Shown one piece after another: positions 29,009-39,200 of a stretch of DNA of 49,472 nucleotides. The DNA comes from Paraphysomonas bandaiensis. Its lineage: Eukaryota > Chrysophyceae. The notes under the pieces are model-generated. The model saw only the letters and a list, made by a program, of their open reading frames with translations, was not told the origin of the DNA and ran no database searches. The stretch's first letter is position 1, and every line of letters begins with the position of its first letter. The stretch lies in NCBI GenBank assembly GCA_965644295.1, contig CBFFRP010000393.1, forward strand, positions 1-49,472. Direction: 5' to 3'. Both the position numbers and the translations under genes were made by a program.

Positions 29009-30704
29009 CTAAAGCATGAGGAGTGTTGGGTTACTAAGATAGTACTGAAATGCTTGCAAAAATTGTGAAGCAGTAGCTTCGTCAACAACTCTTCTGTCAG
29101 AGGACATTTGGACAGTCATTGTTGTAACCACGCGCGGCTCACCACCGTGCTCAACAGGTGGGAGTACACGTTGAATACCGCCTCCAACAGCCAAGATGCA
29201 TGCTTGAGGGGGGTTGATGACAGCTGTAAATGATGATATCCCAAACATTCCTGCGCGTTAAAAACAGTGTAATTTATGCAGGAGAAATATGTTGAGCTAC
29301 GCACCAAGGTTTGATATAGTAAAAGTGCCGCCTTGGTACTCCTTAGGTTGTAGCTTTCCGTCACGAGCGCGTGTAGCGAGGTCCTTCACTGTACTGTTGA
29401 TGGCAGATAGACCCAATTGATCAGCCCCACCAAGAATAGGAGTTATCAGTCCAGTGGGTGTAGCCACTGCGACTGATATGTCGACAGATTGGTTCAGCTC
29501 AGCAGAGCCTATAGAACAGAAGTGGACGTCAGGTGAGAAAAATCAATAATATGGGTAAAGTAGTACCTGTCGAAGAAGACCACCGACCGTTACACTCGGG
29601 AACGTCACGTAAAGCCATCGCAGCAGACTTAATGACTAGGTCGTTCACTGATACCGCGACTCCGAAGTCATTCTTTAGAGTTTTTCTCAGCTTCATCAAG
29701 TTGTCAATTTCACATTCAGCCGCACAATAGAGATGAGGAACTGTGGCTTTGGATTCGGCTAGTCGCTTCGCAATTACCTTGCGCATGTTGGAGTTGGGAA
29801 GGTCCGTGTATGAACCATTTGGTGAAGCGGTATTTGGTGTTACGCTGCCACTATCTGTACATTCGACGGGGTTCTTGTCAACTACGGAAGTATTATCATG
29901 AGCAGTTTCTTTAGCAGGTGACGACGCGGGCTTGGCGTTTCCATCCTGAATGGCTCGAAGTACGTCCCCCTTGGTAATAATACGCCCTCCTTTTACTGAC
30001 CCGCGAACACTACTAGCGTCAATGCGTCGGGATTGAACAATATGTCGTGCAGCAGGGGAAAATATGCCGGTTTGTGCAGGTGACTCGGAGGTAGAGGTCA
30101 ACGAAGTGGGGGCTAAAATGCTGGTATTAAACAAACGCAACATTCATAGGTGCAGAACTCACCTGACGCAAGAGAAGCGTCAGAAGTGGATATATCTGCC
30201 GAGCTCCCTTTGGTAGCTGTAGACGGAATCACTGATTCTTCTGGTAGAGTCAAATATTCTTTGTACTCTGCCTCATCGTTAACCATCAATGCTATGGGTG
30301 AACCACACTGAATCTCTTGGCCTGCAGTAATAGGCTTACACAGTCACCACACTTCGCTATACGTACCACCGGCTTCAACCAAAATTTTAGCTAGTACACC
30401 TTCATCCTGTACCTGCAAGGGACCATAAAAAGTTATAGATTTGATAGAAGACATGATACAGCCTATTCACCTCAAACCCAACAGACGCTTTGTCAGTTTC
30501 AACCTCGCATAGAACATCACCTGGTGCAAATGTATCACCTGGTTGCTTATTCCATGCAGATATCGTGCCATGCGTCATTGTAGGGCTTAGTGACGGCATC
30601 GGAATAGTTGTCACTTCTATCGAGGAACAGTTTCTTAGAAAAACACTGCCATATGTACTTCTCGAGCAACGGGAAATAAATCCAACGCACTTTCGTGTCA
30701 GCAT
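29009..30704 (-). CDS. Pyruvate dehydrogenase complex E2-like subunit, catalytic His replaced (E3BP/protein X-like)
   Basis: Six exons on the minus strand: 30704-30471, 30412-30367, 30321-30163, 30112-29567, 29508-29305 and 29250-29009; introns of 58, 50, 58 and 54 nt with one of 45; 476 residues. The first 28 residues form a basic, Ser/Arg-rich mitochondrial targeting signal. A lipoyl domain (about 31-110) has the lipoyl-lysine motif [12 protein letters not shown] and the GDVLCE turn. The peripheral subunit-binding domain follows ([20 protein letters not shown]), which holds E3. The acyltransferase domain then has [37 protein letters not shown] and [10 protein letters not shown]. The expected active site DHRxxDG reads DRRVVDE: His is replaced by Arg (AGA) and Gly by Glu, as in animal PDHX-type proteins. 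It is therefore probably a structural E3-binding subunit, not an active transacetylase. Confidence 0.9.
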
Positions 30705-31400
30705 TGCCGTATTTACCGTCTTAAATCACTATCAGTCAGAGGTTACTCAATCTAAATTATCTGCCTTATAAACAGATATCTACGCGTTGCAATGTATGAT
30801 ATATATACCGTAGACAGTGAAACTAAAGAACATGAATTTTGAATAGAGCTGAGTAGTTATTACCACTCCTCTTATTAAGTGTTATGGTGTGTACAGATAA
30901 CTGCATGATGATTCGTCCCACACCAGACATACTCGTATGGGCAGTCAGCATCTTAGTTTTCGGAAATAAATTGAAGCAATAATACTCGATATTACTGCCA
31001 CACAAATACGTCAGGAATACAGATAATTGTTGTCTCAATACTAGAGGCATCTTGGAACAAAAATACACAAAGGATGCTGTGCTACGTACAGTTTACTGTA
31101 GATATACGATATATACTGCTGTATACAGACCAGCAGTTTATCATGAAACTGAAATTTTAGTAATCCACTCAAGATACCAACCGCATCTTTAAATATGCTG
31201 TTGTGACGGTTCAAGATCCAATATCTTTGATGACAACCTCACATCCATCATACATCCAGCAAAAGATTCGTACTTTTATTGTTGCACTTCATACTAACTT
31301 CATTACACTTCACAACGTCTTTTTATAGCGATCTTCATAACTTTCTATCTCAACGTATCATATACCATACTAACATATTGGATTATATATACTACGAAGA
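30705..31400. promoter_or_regulatory. Head-to-head promoter region, E2/E3BP-like gene / giant gene
   Basis: 696 bp between divergent starts, containing an inverted M1 copy (30936-31083) and TATATATAC just upstream of the giant gene start. Nothing else recognised. Confidence 0.4.
30936..31083. mobile_element. MITE-like element M1, copy 3 (inverted)
   Basis: Reverse-oriented copy of 7776-7920: begins gggcagtcagcatctta, contains agaggcatcttggaacaaa, ends ggatgctgtg. About 232 bp from the E2/E3BP-like start and 318 bp from the giant gene start. Confidence 0.7.
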
Positions 31401-34400
31401 ATGGAGTTACCCCCTATAATGGAGTCTGGGACTCGTCCGATGATATCTACACAGTTGAAATCATCAAATAAGATCCTCGGTCCAAGCTATGAATGGTCCC
31501 CTATGCCAGGTGGATCCAAACAAGCCAGTACAAGAAGAGGGTTCAGTGTAAGGAATCGCAATCCATCAACCACTCATTTCACGGAGATTGCATCCCCTAC
31601 TCCAGCACCTGTACGAAGCCCTCAGAAATCATCACGTTTTGCTAACCAAAAGTCCGCTAGAATTGCAAGTCAGCAATCAGCTAAACTCGGTATTCAGCAA
31701 TCAGTGAGGCCCACAACAGAAGCTGATTCTCGTCGTTTGGGTAAAAGAGTATCAACACACTTTGGATTTTCTCAGAGACTTGCTAAGAGTAGCGCCAGCT
31801 TCCGTGAGTATACCTTTGTGGATACTCATACGAACACGACATTCAAATCCTCAAACTTGCTACTGGATCCAGTCAGATTCCGTAGAGTTGATGCCGATGG
31901 AACCCTAATGTCTACTGGTGGAGTGATGGTACGGGGAGAATCTGTGTCTCGACTAATGGCAGAAGACGAAACGTCTATCCGCGATCTACGTTATTACCGA
32001 GAAGTGGAAGTTCTGGGCTACGTATGGAGGTGGGTCCTTAAATATCTTATGCTCCTCACTAAGGACGAAGTAAACGCCCTACGCTTTACGAGGGGTTTGC
32101 AACTGTCATTGCCATTTTTGTATGGCTACGAGTCTTATTTGATGAGCGAAGTGATTGGTGCCTTCGAGAAGCGGGATAGTTATACCCTTGCGTACGCTCT
32201 CTCTTTAGCATTTAAGAACAGGAATGTCAGCCGTGTTTTGGTGCAGCAGATGATGCGATATGATATCTTCTGGCATCAGGATACGCAGTTTAAATGGAAC
32301 CGCCTCTTCGATGCTTTCGGAAACGTCCCAGTATTAGGAATGTTCACAAGTTTTCCGTCAACGGAGAATTTCCCAGATACTCGCAGTCACACAATCGCTG
32401 CTGTTTTCCGAGTTGTCTTGGGAAAAGGGTTTTGGTGGACACGCGTGCTTACCGGCCGACAAGAAATTGTAACAGATAATGAAAATGCCATCGCCCAGAA
32501 CCTTGCTGCCGAAAGTAATGGGTTTGAAACCGCAAACCGCAACCAACACGGTACTTTTCTCGGTCGAGAGAAAACAAATGCATTCCGACTACATCACCGT
32601 CTTCCTACTGATGAGAGCATTGTGCGAACTTTTATTGTGCAGCCGCTATCTACTATACTTAACAACGGTGTGGAACATGTGCTTCGCCAGGTGGCGCGGC
32701 ACTTTCATAATATGCTTTATCAGGATTTCGGAAACTTTGCACATCAACGCATGGAGCAGCTTAATCCATTTGAATTCCTCCGATTCCATATGCCTGTGAT
32801 CATGGTTGCGCTTACCACTCTTAGGGGTCTTACTACCTGGGACTCGCAGGTACTTGCCCCTTTCGTTTCGAGACTGCAACTCATTGGCAATATTGCTGAT
32901 GTCGAGGACGTTCGCGCCATCGTAAAGCAAATGCAAGAAGATATTGTGCTAAACTTGTGTGGAGGCATTGCCTCCCGGGTTGATATTATGCGCAGTCTTG
33001 TAAATGCCATTGATTCGTCCCTGACATATATTCAAAGTGAAGCAGCAGAAGTAAACGACATTGTCGAGTCTGTCGAAGCAGGATTGGACTTGGGCATGAA
33101 GCTGATCACAGGAGTGAAATGGACTGTTCCCAGTGATAGTGTTCTCTCTGCAGCTGTTGTAGCAGTATGTAGAAACAAACATACGGACGGTGTGTGCCCA
33201 CATGCGGTGAGGAGGGCTTTGAACTTGCTGGCCCCGAAGGATAAGCGAACGTTGATTCAGTTATGCTCTGCGGGGCACGAAGGTACTCATCCGGCAAAGC
33301 TTTTGGTGGCAAGGACTGTGACTTTGCTACAGCGGGAACTCCGTCGGGCAGTATGGGACGAAAAGCTTTTGGAGCTGTCTGTGGGTGAGGAGACAAAGAA
33401 GTATACTCCACTAAGTGTGTATTGGCTTGAGGATAAGGAGAGGAGCGCTGTTTACGTGTATGAAGGTAAAAAGCCAGGTAGCAATGAGCACAAATTTACG
33501 CACCGCGCCAGTGGCCATGTTCGCTGGGTCACACCTGGTGAAAATGTCACAGTGTACGAATATGTGGAATGTGCTGAGACCATTACACGAGCGCAACATG
33601 CTTTTATGACTATTGAACTCGAGAATGGCAAGAAATTCACTTACGATGCGTTTATGGAGTTTACCCAGTTAAGAGAGCCCCTGCGAAAACTGATAGTATT
33701 ATCTCAAATTCACTGTGAGGCATTGGATGACGCACGTCTGAATGTGCTACAGTCCTTTCAACGTGGGGCCCAAACGGAGATGAACGTTCATGCCATGGTT
33801 CCCGGTGAAACATATTACGTGTACAAGAATAAGCAGTACGAACCTTTCACCCCAACGAAGCCGTACTCAGCCGGCGATCCTGAATTTGAGGAGATCAAGG
33901 GGTTGCCCCTTTTTACTGTACCACCGCAATCCATGATCGTTATCGGTGGAGGCCCTACAGGACTTTTAACCACAATGCACTGTTTAGAGAACGTTCTACA
34001 AACCAGTGGCACTATGAGACTGTACGAGTCGCGCGATGCATTTGCTAAAGCTGGTGCTACTTTTGAGCGCTCCCAGATTGTACGACTTGACTCAAGATGG
34101 ATTGCCATGCTTCGCTATCACTTGGGCACCGTGTTTGAGGATGAGTTCATTCCTGCATCGGGAGAAACTGATCCGCATTACGGGAATACTCTCCCGAGCC
34201 AAGGTTTTATCGAAATTACCATTAAAGATATGGAGGCCATTATGAACTTGCAAGTTGCGAAGTTATTATCACGAGGTCTTCTCAGGCACGACACCAGCAG
34301 CGGAGCACAGTACGACCATAAGAAAAATAAGCTAATCAAACTGGGGAAAGCCCTTAAGAAAGATGACTTAATTCTGCGAAAATTTAATCCTGCTGGACAG

Positions 34401-37400
34401 CCCTGTGAAGAAGATTTTACGTGGAAGGTGGCGGAACTAAAGTATGCGAAGATTCTGGGGCCGTCGGACCTTCAGCTTGGCAACGAGTATGCATTGTTTA
34501 TTGCGAGTCGAAAGCAAGTTTTCCCTTTCTTTCTTGCTGGAATTAATCTGGCATCACAGGAGTATGTTTTCCAGTCACTTGATCCCAAGGTGGACGACGT
34601 ACTGTGTACAGCAACCACACTGCCTTTCGTGTACGCTAAAGGCACTAAGGCGCACTCGTTGTGTACGTCAATTGTCGTCGAATGCGTTATTCAGGACCAC
34701 GGTGGATACTCTCAGGAGGAACTTCCATTCTCGGAGGTGGAGAGCCAGCCTTTCGTAATTGATATTGGTCACTGTCACGTTGCGGAAGCCATTGGAAAGC
34801 CTCATGGCAGTCAGGTTCACTTTCAAGCTACTACTCTTGAACCATATGGGGTGTGCTGCTTGTCCGGGTTAAAGGTGTCTATGGGAATGCATAACTTTGG
34901 CACCCGTCGATGGAAAGTAGGAATTGTTGATGACATACGTAGTCACACTGACCAGAACACTCGTGTTATTGGTGATTTTACGAAGACTGTCAACGCCAGC
35001 ATTATTGCAGAGAATATGCACAAGTATTTGGTTGAAGACATGAACTGGAAGTTACACTTTGAGAAAGTAGTGGGAGATCTCGGATACAGCGATGATTTGG
35101 GATCCATTTGGACGCTGATGTGTGCTCATACTAAGGTGTATAGGGATATGGCTCCTTTCAAGCGATCCCATCTCCAAACACGCTTTTTCGAGACCGGTGA
35201 TAACTATTACCTAGGAATGGAGTTTACCCGTGAGTATGACAAATGGAAGCAAGCAACAGTTGCGTCATTGACTGCCAATATTTCTGCTTCTTCGGATGCA
35301 GAAAAGAAACAGCTGCGCATGTTGCGAGGAGCACTGACACATAATATTGATCGACTTTGGTATGACTCAGCCTTGGAAACTATCAGATCTGGTGATGTAT
35401 ACAACCCGGGAGGGCAGAGCAAAGTTCCAAGACTTTATGTAATTGATTCTCTGATCGACGTTGAGCTTCAAACCCTAGATATCGGTGAAAGCTTTAGGCT
35501 AGTGGCAGAACCCGCCAAACGATACGAAGTTCTGGTTAAAAAGCTAGGAAGTATCATTGTACGCGACGTTGAGGGCTTTATCTCCACGCTGAGTCCTTCA
35601 ACTAAGGTTAGATTAGGTGGTAACTTGACTAGGTCTCCGGACGGCACGGAAGAGTCTAAAGTTTCGATTGCAACTTTTCCCGTTGCGCACTATGTCAATT
35701 ACCGCACCATGAGGCTTAGCAACGCCAAGCGTGGCTACGTGTTCGCCTTTCTTGGTGATGAACAAGCCACTCCACACTTTATGAGGTACAGTGGACTTAC
35801 TGGTGCAGCCATCAATGCCATGCTGTTGGACAATTTTATTGGTGATGCTTTTGTTGGAATACCTTTCATAGACCGGTTCAGAAATTACTCTGCCGAAACG
35901 AATTGGTCAAACGGGGAAGTTGTACAGAGAGGAACTGGCGCCAATTATGGCGAGGATGGTTTCCTAGCTCCATCCTTTAAGTATGAGAAAGGGCTCGAGT
36001 ATCTATATTCAAAGGTCATGGAATACCGTGAATGTAAAGAGGATATGGAGTTTTTCCTCACTAGGGATTGGAGGATTAAGTTCGCAGCAGCCTTGGTTCC
36101 ACGTGGAATGGAATTTAACGAGGACTATATCAACGCTATGACTGGAAAAGTTAAAGATCTTATATTTGATCAGCTTGTTACTAACTCGAAGTCGGATATT
36201 GGCCAAGATGTTGCTGATATTGAAACTATATTACGTGATCGGTTGGAAGAAATGAAAGAGTGCGACGAAGGTGATACTGAAGATTACTGGGAGGAATTTG
36301 TTGAAGGCCTAAAGCTGGATAGCGACACCAAGAAAAAGTTGCAAGATACTCATGTGTTCATGGCCATGCATCTCGAAAATGCCCTGAATAATATTGTCAA
36401 AATGGCTGCCGATCAGTACGAAACTAACGAGCGCATATCATCACAATTGTATAACCAGCCGAAATCTGCTGATTCTATTATTGATGATTTTGCCGTAGAA
36501 GCGCAGACGTTCATTGTGAGCTTAAGTCAGATTGGAACATTATCTGCTATTGGTCTTGCTTTGCAATTCATCACCACAATTGGAAGTGCTGTGATATCGG
36601 TTATCGGTATTTGGTTTGCTATTGGTTCAATCACCAACGCTTCCAGGTATAAGAATCGTAACGAGTATTTCCGTGAGAAATTTTGTGATGAGCGGTTGAT
36701 TCATGTGATCAAGGCAATTTATTCTTGCATGACCACAGCTGATCGTGAGAGTATCCCTAAAGAAAAAAACCCTTTTGTCGCGATCTTGGAGCAGCAGAAA
36801 ACTACATTTGTGGAAAATGTCAAGTATTATGATTTTCCTAAACCAACTGACTTCTTGAGCGCATACAATGCACTTCTCCAGAGACTTCATGATCCCGAGG
36901 CAATCTCTGTGTTTTTGAAAGAATTGGCGTCCAAATTCATGGCCGATACCTATCACTCCAACATTTACTTGAAGCGCGACCTTGTGGAAATTTATGCCAC
37001 CGTAGATGAAATGCTTCATGTTGAATCGAGAAATGTGAAGCTTTCTTACCAGGTGTCTGTATCGGTGGTTGCGCTTTTTGAGCGACTATGGCTATTTGTG
37101 CCTCGGTTGGATTCATCTCTTCAGCGTGGATCTATATTCTTCGGTGCGTTTAAGAAAAGAGGTTTTAAGCACAGTCATGTCGCAGATCTATTCCACTACG
37201 TCTGGGCGCAAATATGGTGCCCTAAAACTAAAGAGGCTGGGTGCTGCATTCTTCCACGAACAGTAGAAGAGTCAAAAGCTGCGGCGTCTTCTGTGGTGAA
37301 GCCTGTTGCGGTTGAAACTTGGGAACTAACTTCGCAAATGAAGTCTCTCTCATCTGTGTTGCCTTCGTCGTCTCTGCATCGCGAGGTGTTGGATATGCAA

Positions 37401-38252
37401 AGCGTTTATTATGCAACCAAGGAGAGTTACGTCAGCAGCTTCATTATTCTGGCCGGTTGGCTTTCATTCATCACCAGCATTGTGTTTTCCGTTGGTAACA
37501 TCGGATTAGCTGCGAATTCGAATGCGTTGTGGGCATCTCGACTAGTCTTGGGTGGTTCGTTTTCGTTTGGTATTGTGACTCCCCTCAGTGCTGCGCTCGC
37601 ATTTTTCTACTTACTGAGAAAACTGCGACATATATTTTCTTGTGATTGGGCATTGGGTAAACGAATGTCTTCTACTCTTGACAAGGTTGCACACGATCGT
37701 CTGAGAAGTATTCGCAAGGTTGTTAAAACACAGGAGATTGTAAGCATTGTGCGTACTATCGCCATTGGTGCCGCTGCAGTCTCGCTTCCCTGGTCACTTG
37801 CCGCTGCAAGAGGGTTATATCCTAATCGCTCGATCCCTCTGTATGTTGCACTCGGAGCGGTTGCACTGCAGGGGGTTGCACTGATAATGATCTTTATGGT
37901 GGAGTACTGTATTCTTTTTAATTTGGATCCAAAGCTCGGCGAGTACATATGTGTTGCCTTTGATGATGAACTGAGGGAGATCAAGGATGACATGACTGTC
38001 CGCAAGAACAAGATTCTTACTGATCAAGTACAGGAACGTGCAACTTGGGAGTATGTGGCTCGTTTATTTTTGCACCGCTACCGTTTTGACACAATATTTG
38101 CTGCTGATCGATTTGGTTCGATTCTACAGTACATCCAGAGCGGTTTACAGCTCCGAGAGGATGTAAAGGTCCCCACTGATGACGACAGCAATGACGGTGA
38201 CGATGATGAGGATGATGAGGACGACGAGGACGATGAAGACGCATTTGAATAA
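31401..38252 (+). CDS. Giant intronless FAD-monooxygenase-like membrane protein (2283 aa)
   Basis: One uninterrupted frame. Residues 1-150 are Ser/Arg-rich and probably disordered. Residues about 190-800 have no family I recognise. From residue 845 a Rossmann dinucleotide-binding start reads MIVIGGGPTGLLTTMHC, followed by a strand ending in Glu (LYESRD), a layout like MICAL and other aromatic-hydroxylase-type flavoproteins. A second FAD motif is seen near 1452: LGDEQATPHFMRYSGL, comparable to the GD-x-P-G motif of that class. Hydrophobic segments lie near 1705-1745, 2013-2035, 2045-2073, 2115-2136 and 2150-2175; the C-terminus is a run of Asp/Glu (about 2262-2281). An FAD-dependent membrane-anchored oxygenase is the inference. 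Substrate unknown. The lack of any intron in 6.85 kb contrasts with its neighbours and would suit horizontal transfer, retroposition or a lineage-specific gene. Confidence 0.8.
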   Translation: MELPPIMESGTRPMISTQLKSSNKILGPSYEWSPMPGGSKQASTRRGFSVRNRNPSTTHFTEIASPTPAPVRSPQKSSRFANQKSARIASQQSAKLGIQQSVRPTTEADSRRLGKRVSTHFGFSQRLAKSSASFREYTFVDTHTNTTFKSSNLLLDPVRFRRVDADGTLMSTGGVMVRGESVSRLMAEDETSIRDLRYYREVEVLGYVWRWVLKYLMLLTKDEVNALRFTRGLQLSLPFLYGYESYLMSEVIGAFEKRDSYTLAYALSLAFKNRNVSRVLVQQMMRYDIFWHQDTQFKWNRLFDAFGNVPVLGMFTSFPSTENFPDTRSHTIAAVFRVVLGKGFWWTRVLTGRQEIVTDNENAIAQNLAAESNGFETANRNQHGTFLGREKTNAFRLHHRLPTDESIVRTFIVQPLSTILNNGVEHVLRQVARHFHNMLYQDFGNFAHQRMEQLNPFEFLRFHMPVIMVALTTLRGLTTWDSQVLAPFVSRLQLIGNIADVEDVRAIVKQMQEDIVLNLCGGIASRVDIMRSLVNAIDSSLTYIQSEAAEVNDIVESVEAGLDLGMKLITGVKWTVPSDSVLSAAVVAVCRNKHTDGVCPHAVRRALNLLAPKDKRTLIQLCSAGHEGTHPAKLLVARTVTLLQRELRRAVWDEKLLELSVGEETKKYTPLSVYWLEDKERSAVYVYEGKKPGSNEHKFTHRASGHVRWVTPGENVTVYEYVECAETITRAQHAFMTIELENGKKFTYDAFMEFTQLREPLRKLIVLSQIHCEALDDARLNVLQSFQRGAQTEMNVHAMVPGETYYVYKNKQYEPFTPTKPYSAGDPEFEEIKGLPLFTVPPQSMIVIGGGPTGLLTTMHCLENVLQTSGTMRLYESRDAFAKAGATFERSQIVRLDSRWIAMLRYHLGTVFEDEFIPASGETDPHYGNTLPSQGFIEITIKDMEAIMNLQVAKLLSRGLLRHDTSSGAQYDHKKNKLIKLGKALKKDDLILRKFNPAGQPCEEDFTWKVAELKYAKILGPSDLQLGNEYALFIASRKQVFPFFLAGINLASQEYVFQSLDPKVDDVLCTATTLPFVYAKGTKAHSLCTSIVVECVIQDHGGYSQEELPFSEVESQPFVIDIGHCHVAEAIGKPHGSQVHFQATTLEPYGVCCLSGLKVSMGMHNFGTRRWKVGIVDDIRSHTDQNTRVIGDFTKTVNASIIAENMHKYLVEDMNWKLHFEKVVGDLGYSDDLGSIWTLMCAHTKVYRDMAPFKRSHLQTRFFETGDNYYLGMEFTREYDKWKQATVASLTANISASSDAEKKQLRMLRGALTHNIDRLWYDSALETIRSGDVYNPGGQSKVPRLYVIDSLIDVELQTLDIGESFRLVAEPAKRYEVLVKKLGSIIVRDVEGFISTLSPSTKVRLGGNLTRSPDGTEESKVSIATFPVAHYVNYRTMRLSNAKRGYVFAFLGDEQATPHFMRYSGLTGAAINAMLLDNFIGDAFVGIPFIDRFRNYSAETNWSNGEVVQRGTGANYGEDGFLAPSFKYEKGLEYLYSKVMEYRECKEDMEFFLTRDWRIKFAAALVPRGMEFNEDYINAMTGKVKDLIFDQLVTNSKSDIGQDVADIETILRDRLEEMKECDEGDTEDYWEEFVEGLKLDSDTKKKLQDTHVFMAMHLENALNNIVKMAADQYETNERISSQLYNQPKSADSIIDDFAVEAQTFIVSLSQIGTLSAIGLALQFITTIGSAVISVIGIWFAIGSITNASRYKNRNEYFREKFCDERLIHVIKAIYSCMTTADRESIPKEKNPFVAILEQQKTTFVENVKYYDFPKPTDFLSAYNALLQRLHDPEAISVFLKELASKFMADTYHSNIYLKRDLVEIYATVDEMLHVESRNVKLSYQVSVSVVALFERLWLFVPRLDSSLQRGSIFFGAFKKRGFKHSHVADLFHYVWAQIWCPKTKEAGCCILPRTVEESKAAASSVVKPVAVETWELTSQMKSLSSVLPSSSLHREVLDMQSVYYATKESYVSSFIILAGWLSFITSIVFSVGNIGLAANSNALWASRLVLGGSFSFGIVTPLSAALAFFYLLRKLRHIFSCDWALGKRMSSTLDKVAHDRLRSIRKVVKTQEIVSIVRTIAIGAAAVSLPWSLAAARGLYPNRSIPLYVALGAVALQGVALIMIFMVEYCILFNLDPKLGEYICVAFDDELREIKDDMTVRKNKILTDQVQERATWEYVARLFLHRYRFDTIFAADRFGSILQYIQSGLQLREDVKVPTDDDSNDGDDDEDDEDDEDDEDAFE

Positions 38253-38599
38253 GTGGCATGGTTGAATTATGACAAGCAATACTTTTATGTTTTGAAACTC
38301 TTTGCCTTCGTTCACTGGCTTAAATGTATGAGTTTTCAATTTATCGATAACATGAAAGTAATTAATATTCGCGAATTGGTTCTTAAATTTTGATGTAGCG
38401 GGTCTCCAGCTTACAACATAGTTATAGTGTTGATCGTAACTGCATTATTTTAATATATAACGTACAACTAATTGACTATTGTTTATCTAGGTCGAATTTT
38501 TTTGTTGGTTAGTCACATTAGAGCATTGGATGGTACATGTGTAAACGAACCACTATCTTCTCTTTTCTCTTAATAGTATGAAACTTCTCTTCTTTATAG
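38253..38599. other. 3' flank of the giant gene
   Basis: 347 bp of AT-rich DNA after the giant gene stop. No gene or repeat recognised. Confidence 0.45.
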
Positions 38600-38690
38600 C
38601 AGGGCTAGGAAACAATATATTGAATTGCAATATATTGTAAAGTATATTGACTGGTCGACCGGCCAAAACTCCCATCAGTATTGTTTATGT
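38600..38690. mobile_element. hAT-like MITE end (CAGGG terminus)
   Basis: Begins CAGGGCTAGGAAACA and contains caatatattgaattgcaata. It aligns with the reverse complement of the right half of the element at 49211-49345 (CAGGGTTCGGCAACA, caatatattgcaatag, aactcc.atca). Probably one end of a non-autonomous hAT-type element; its other end is not clear. Confidence 0.55.
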
Positions 38691-38834
38691 TAAAGTAGCT
38701 CACAATATAGTATGATATATCATACGTACAACCTACAAGGCATACATTTACATTTTATTCCCATTTTTTCTAAAAATGTATATTTGACTAGCATTTAGTT
38801 ACAAGACGCTGTTATTAATACTTCGAAAGTATAG

Positions 38835-38936
38835 ATATATTGAAAGTCTTATTATTTAGCAATAGGTGTTAAAAACTTGTACCAGATATCCAATAGACTA
38901 TAGACCTTTTCCCTTGCTAACTTACTAACACCTAGA
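38835..38936 (-). repeat. Dispersed repeat R1, inverted fragment
   Basis: The stretch from atattgaaagtcttattatt through ttagcaatagg to the accagat block matches the right end of R1 in reverse, as at 4668. It is directly followed by repeat R3 copy C, the same order as at 4668-5520. Confidence 0.65.
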
Positions 38937-38999
38937 TCGTTGAAGGAAAGTTAAGCTGTCTAACTAGATATTTGATAATTATCATTATAAACAATTTTA

Positions 39000-39200
39000 G
39001 GAAAAAAGTGAAAGCAGATCATTTAACACTTGGTTATATCCTTCGTGTGATGTAGAAAATCATTATGATGTCAGTGCAAGCAATATATCATGATGTAACA
39101 ACAAATTACTAGAGAGTTGACATGTGCCACATCTAATGCTAAAAGTGATTTTTTGAAGTAGTGGCACTCTGCTTTTCTGGGTTTGGGTCTCATCCTGCCT
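39000..39200 (+). repeat. Dispersed repeat R3, copy C (decayed)
   Basis: Aligns with 11640-11850 (gcagatcat..aac, atgatgtcagtgcaagcaat, agtggcactc). Frames are interrupted. Non-functional. Confidence 0.55.
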
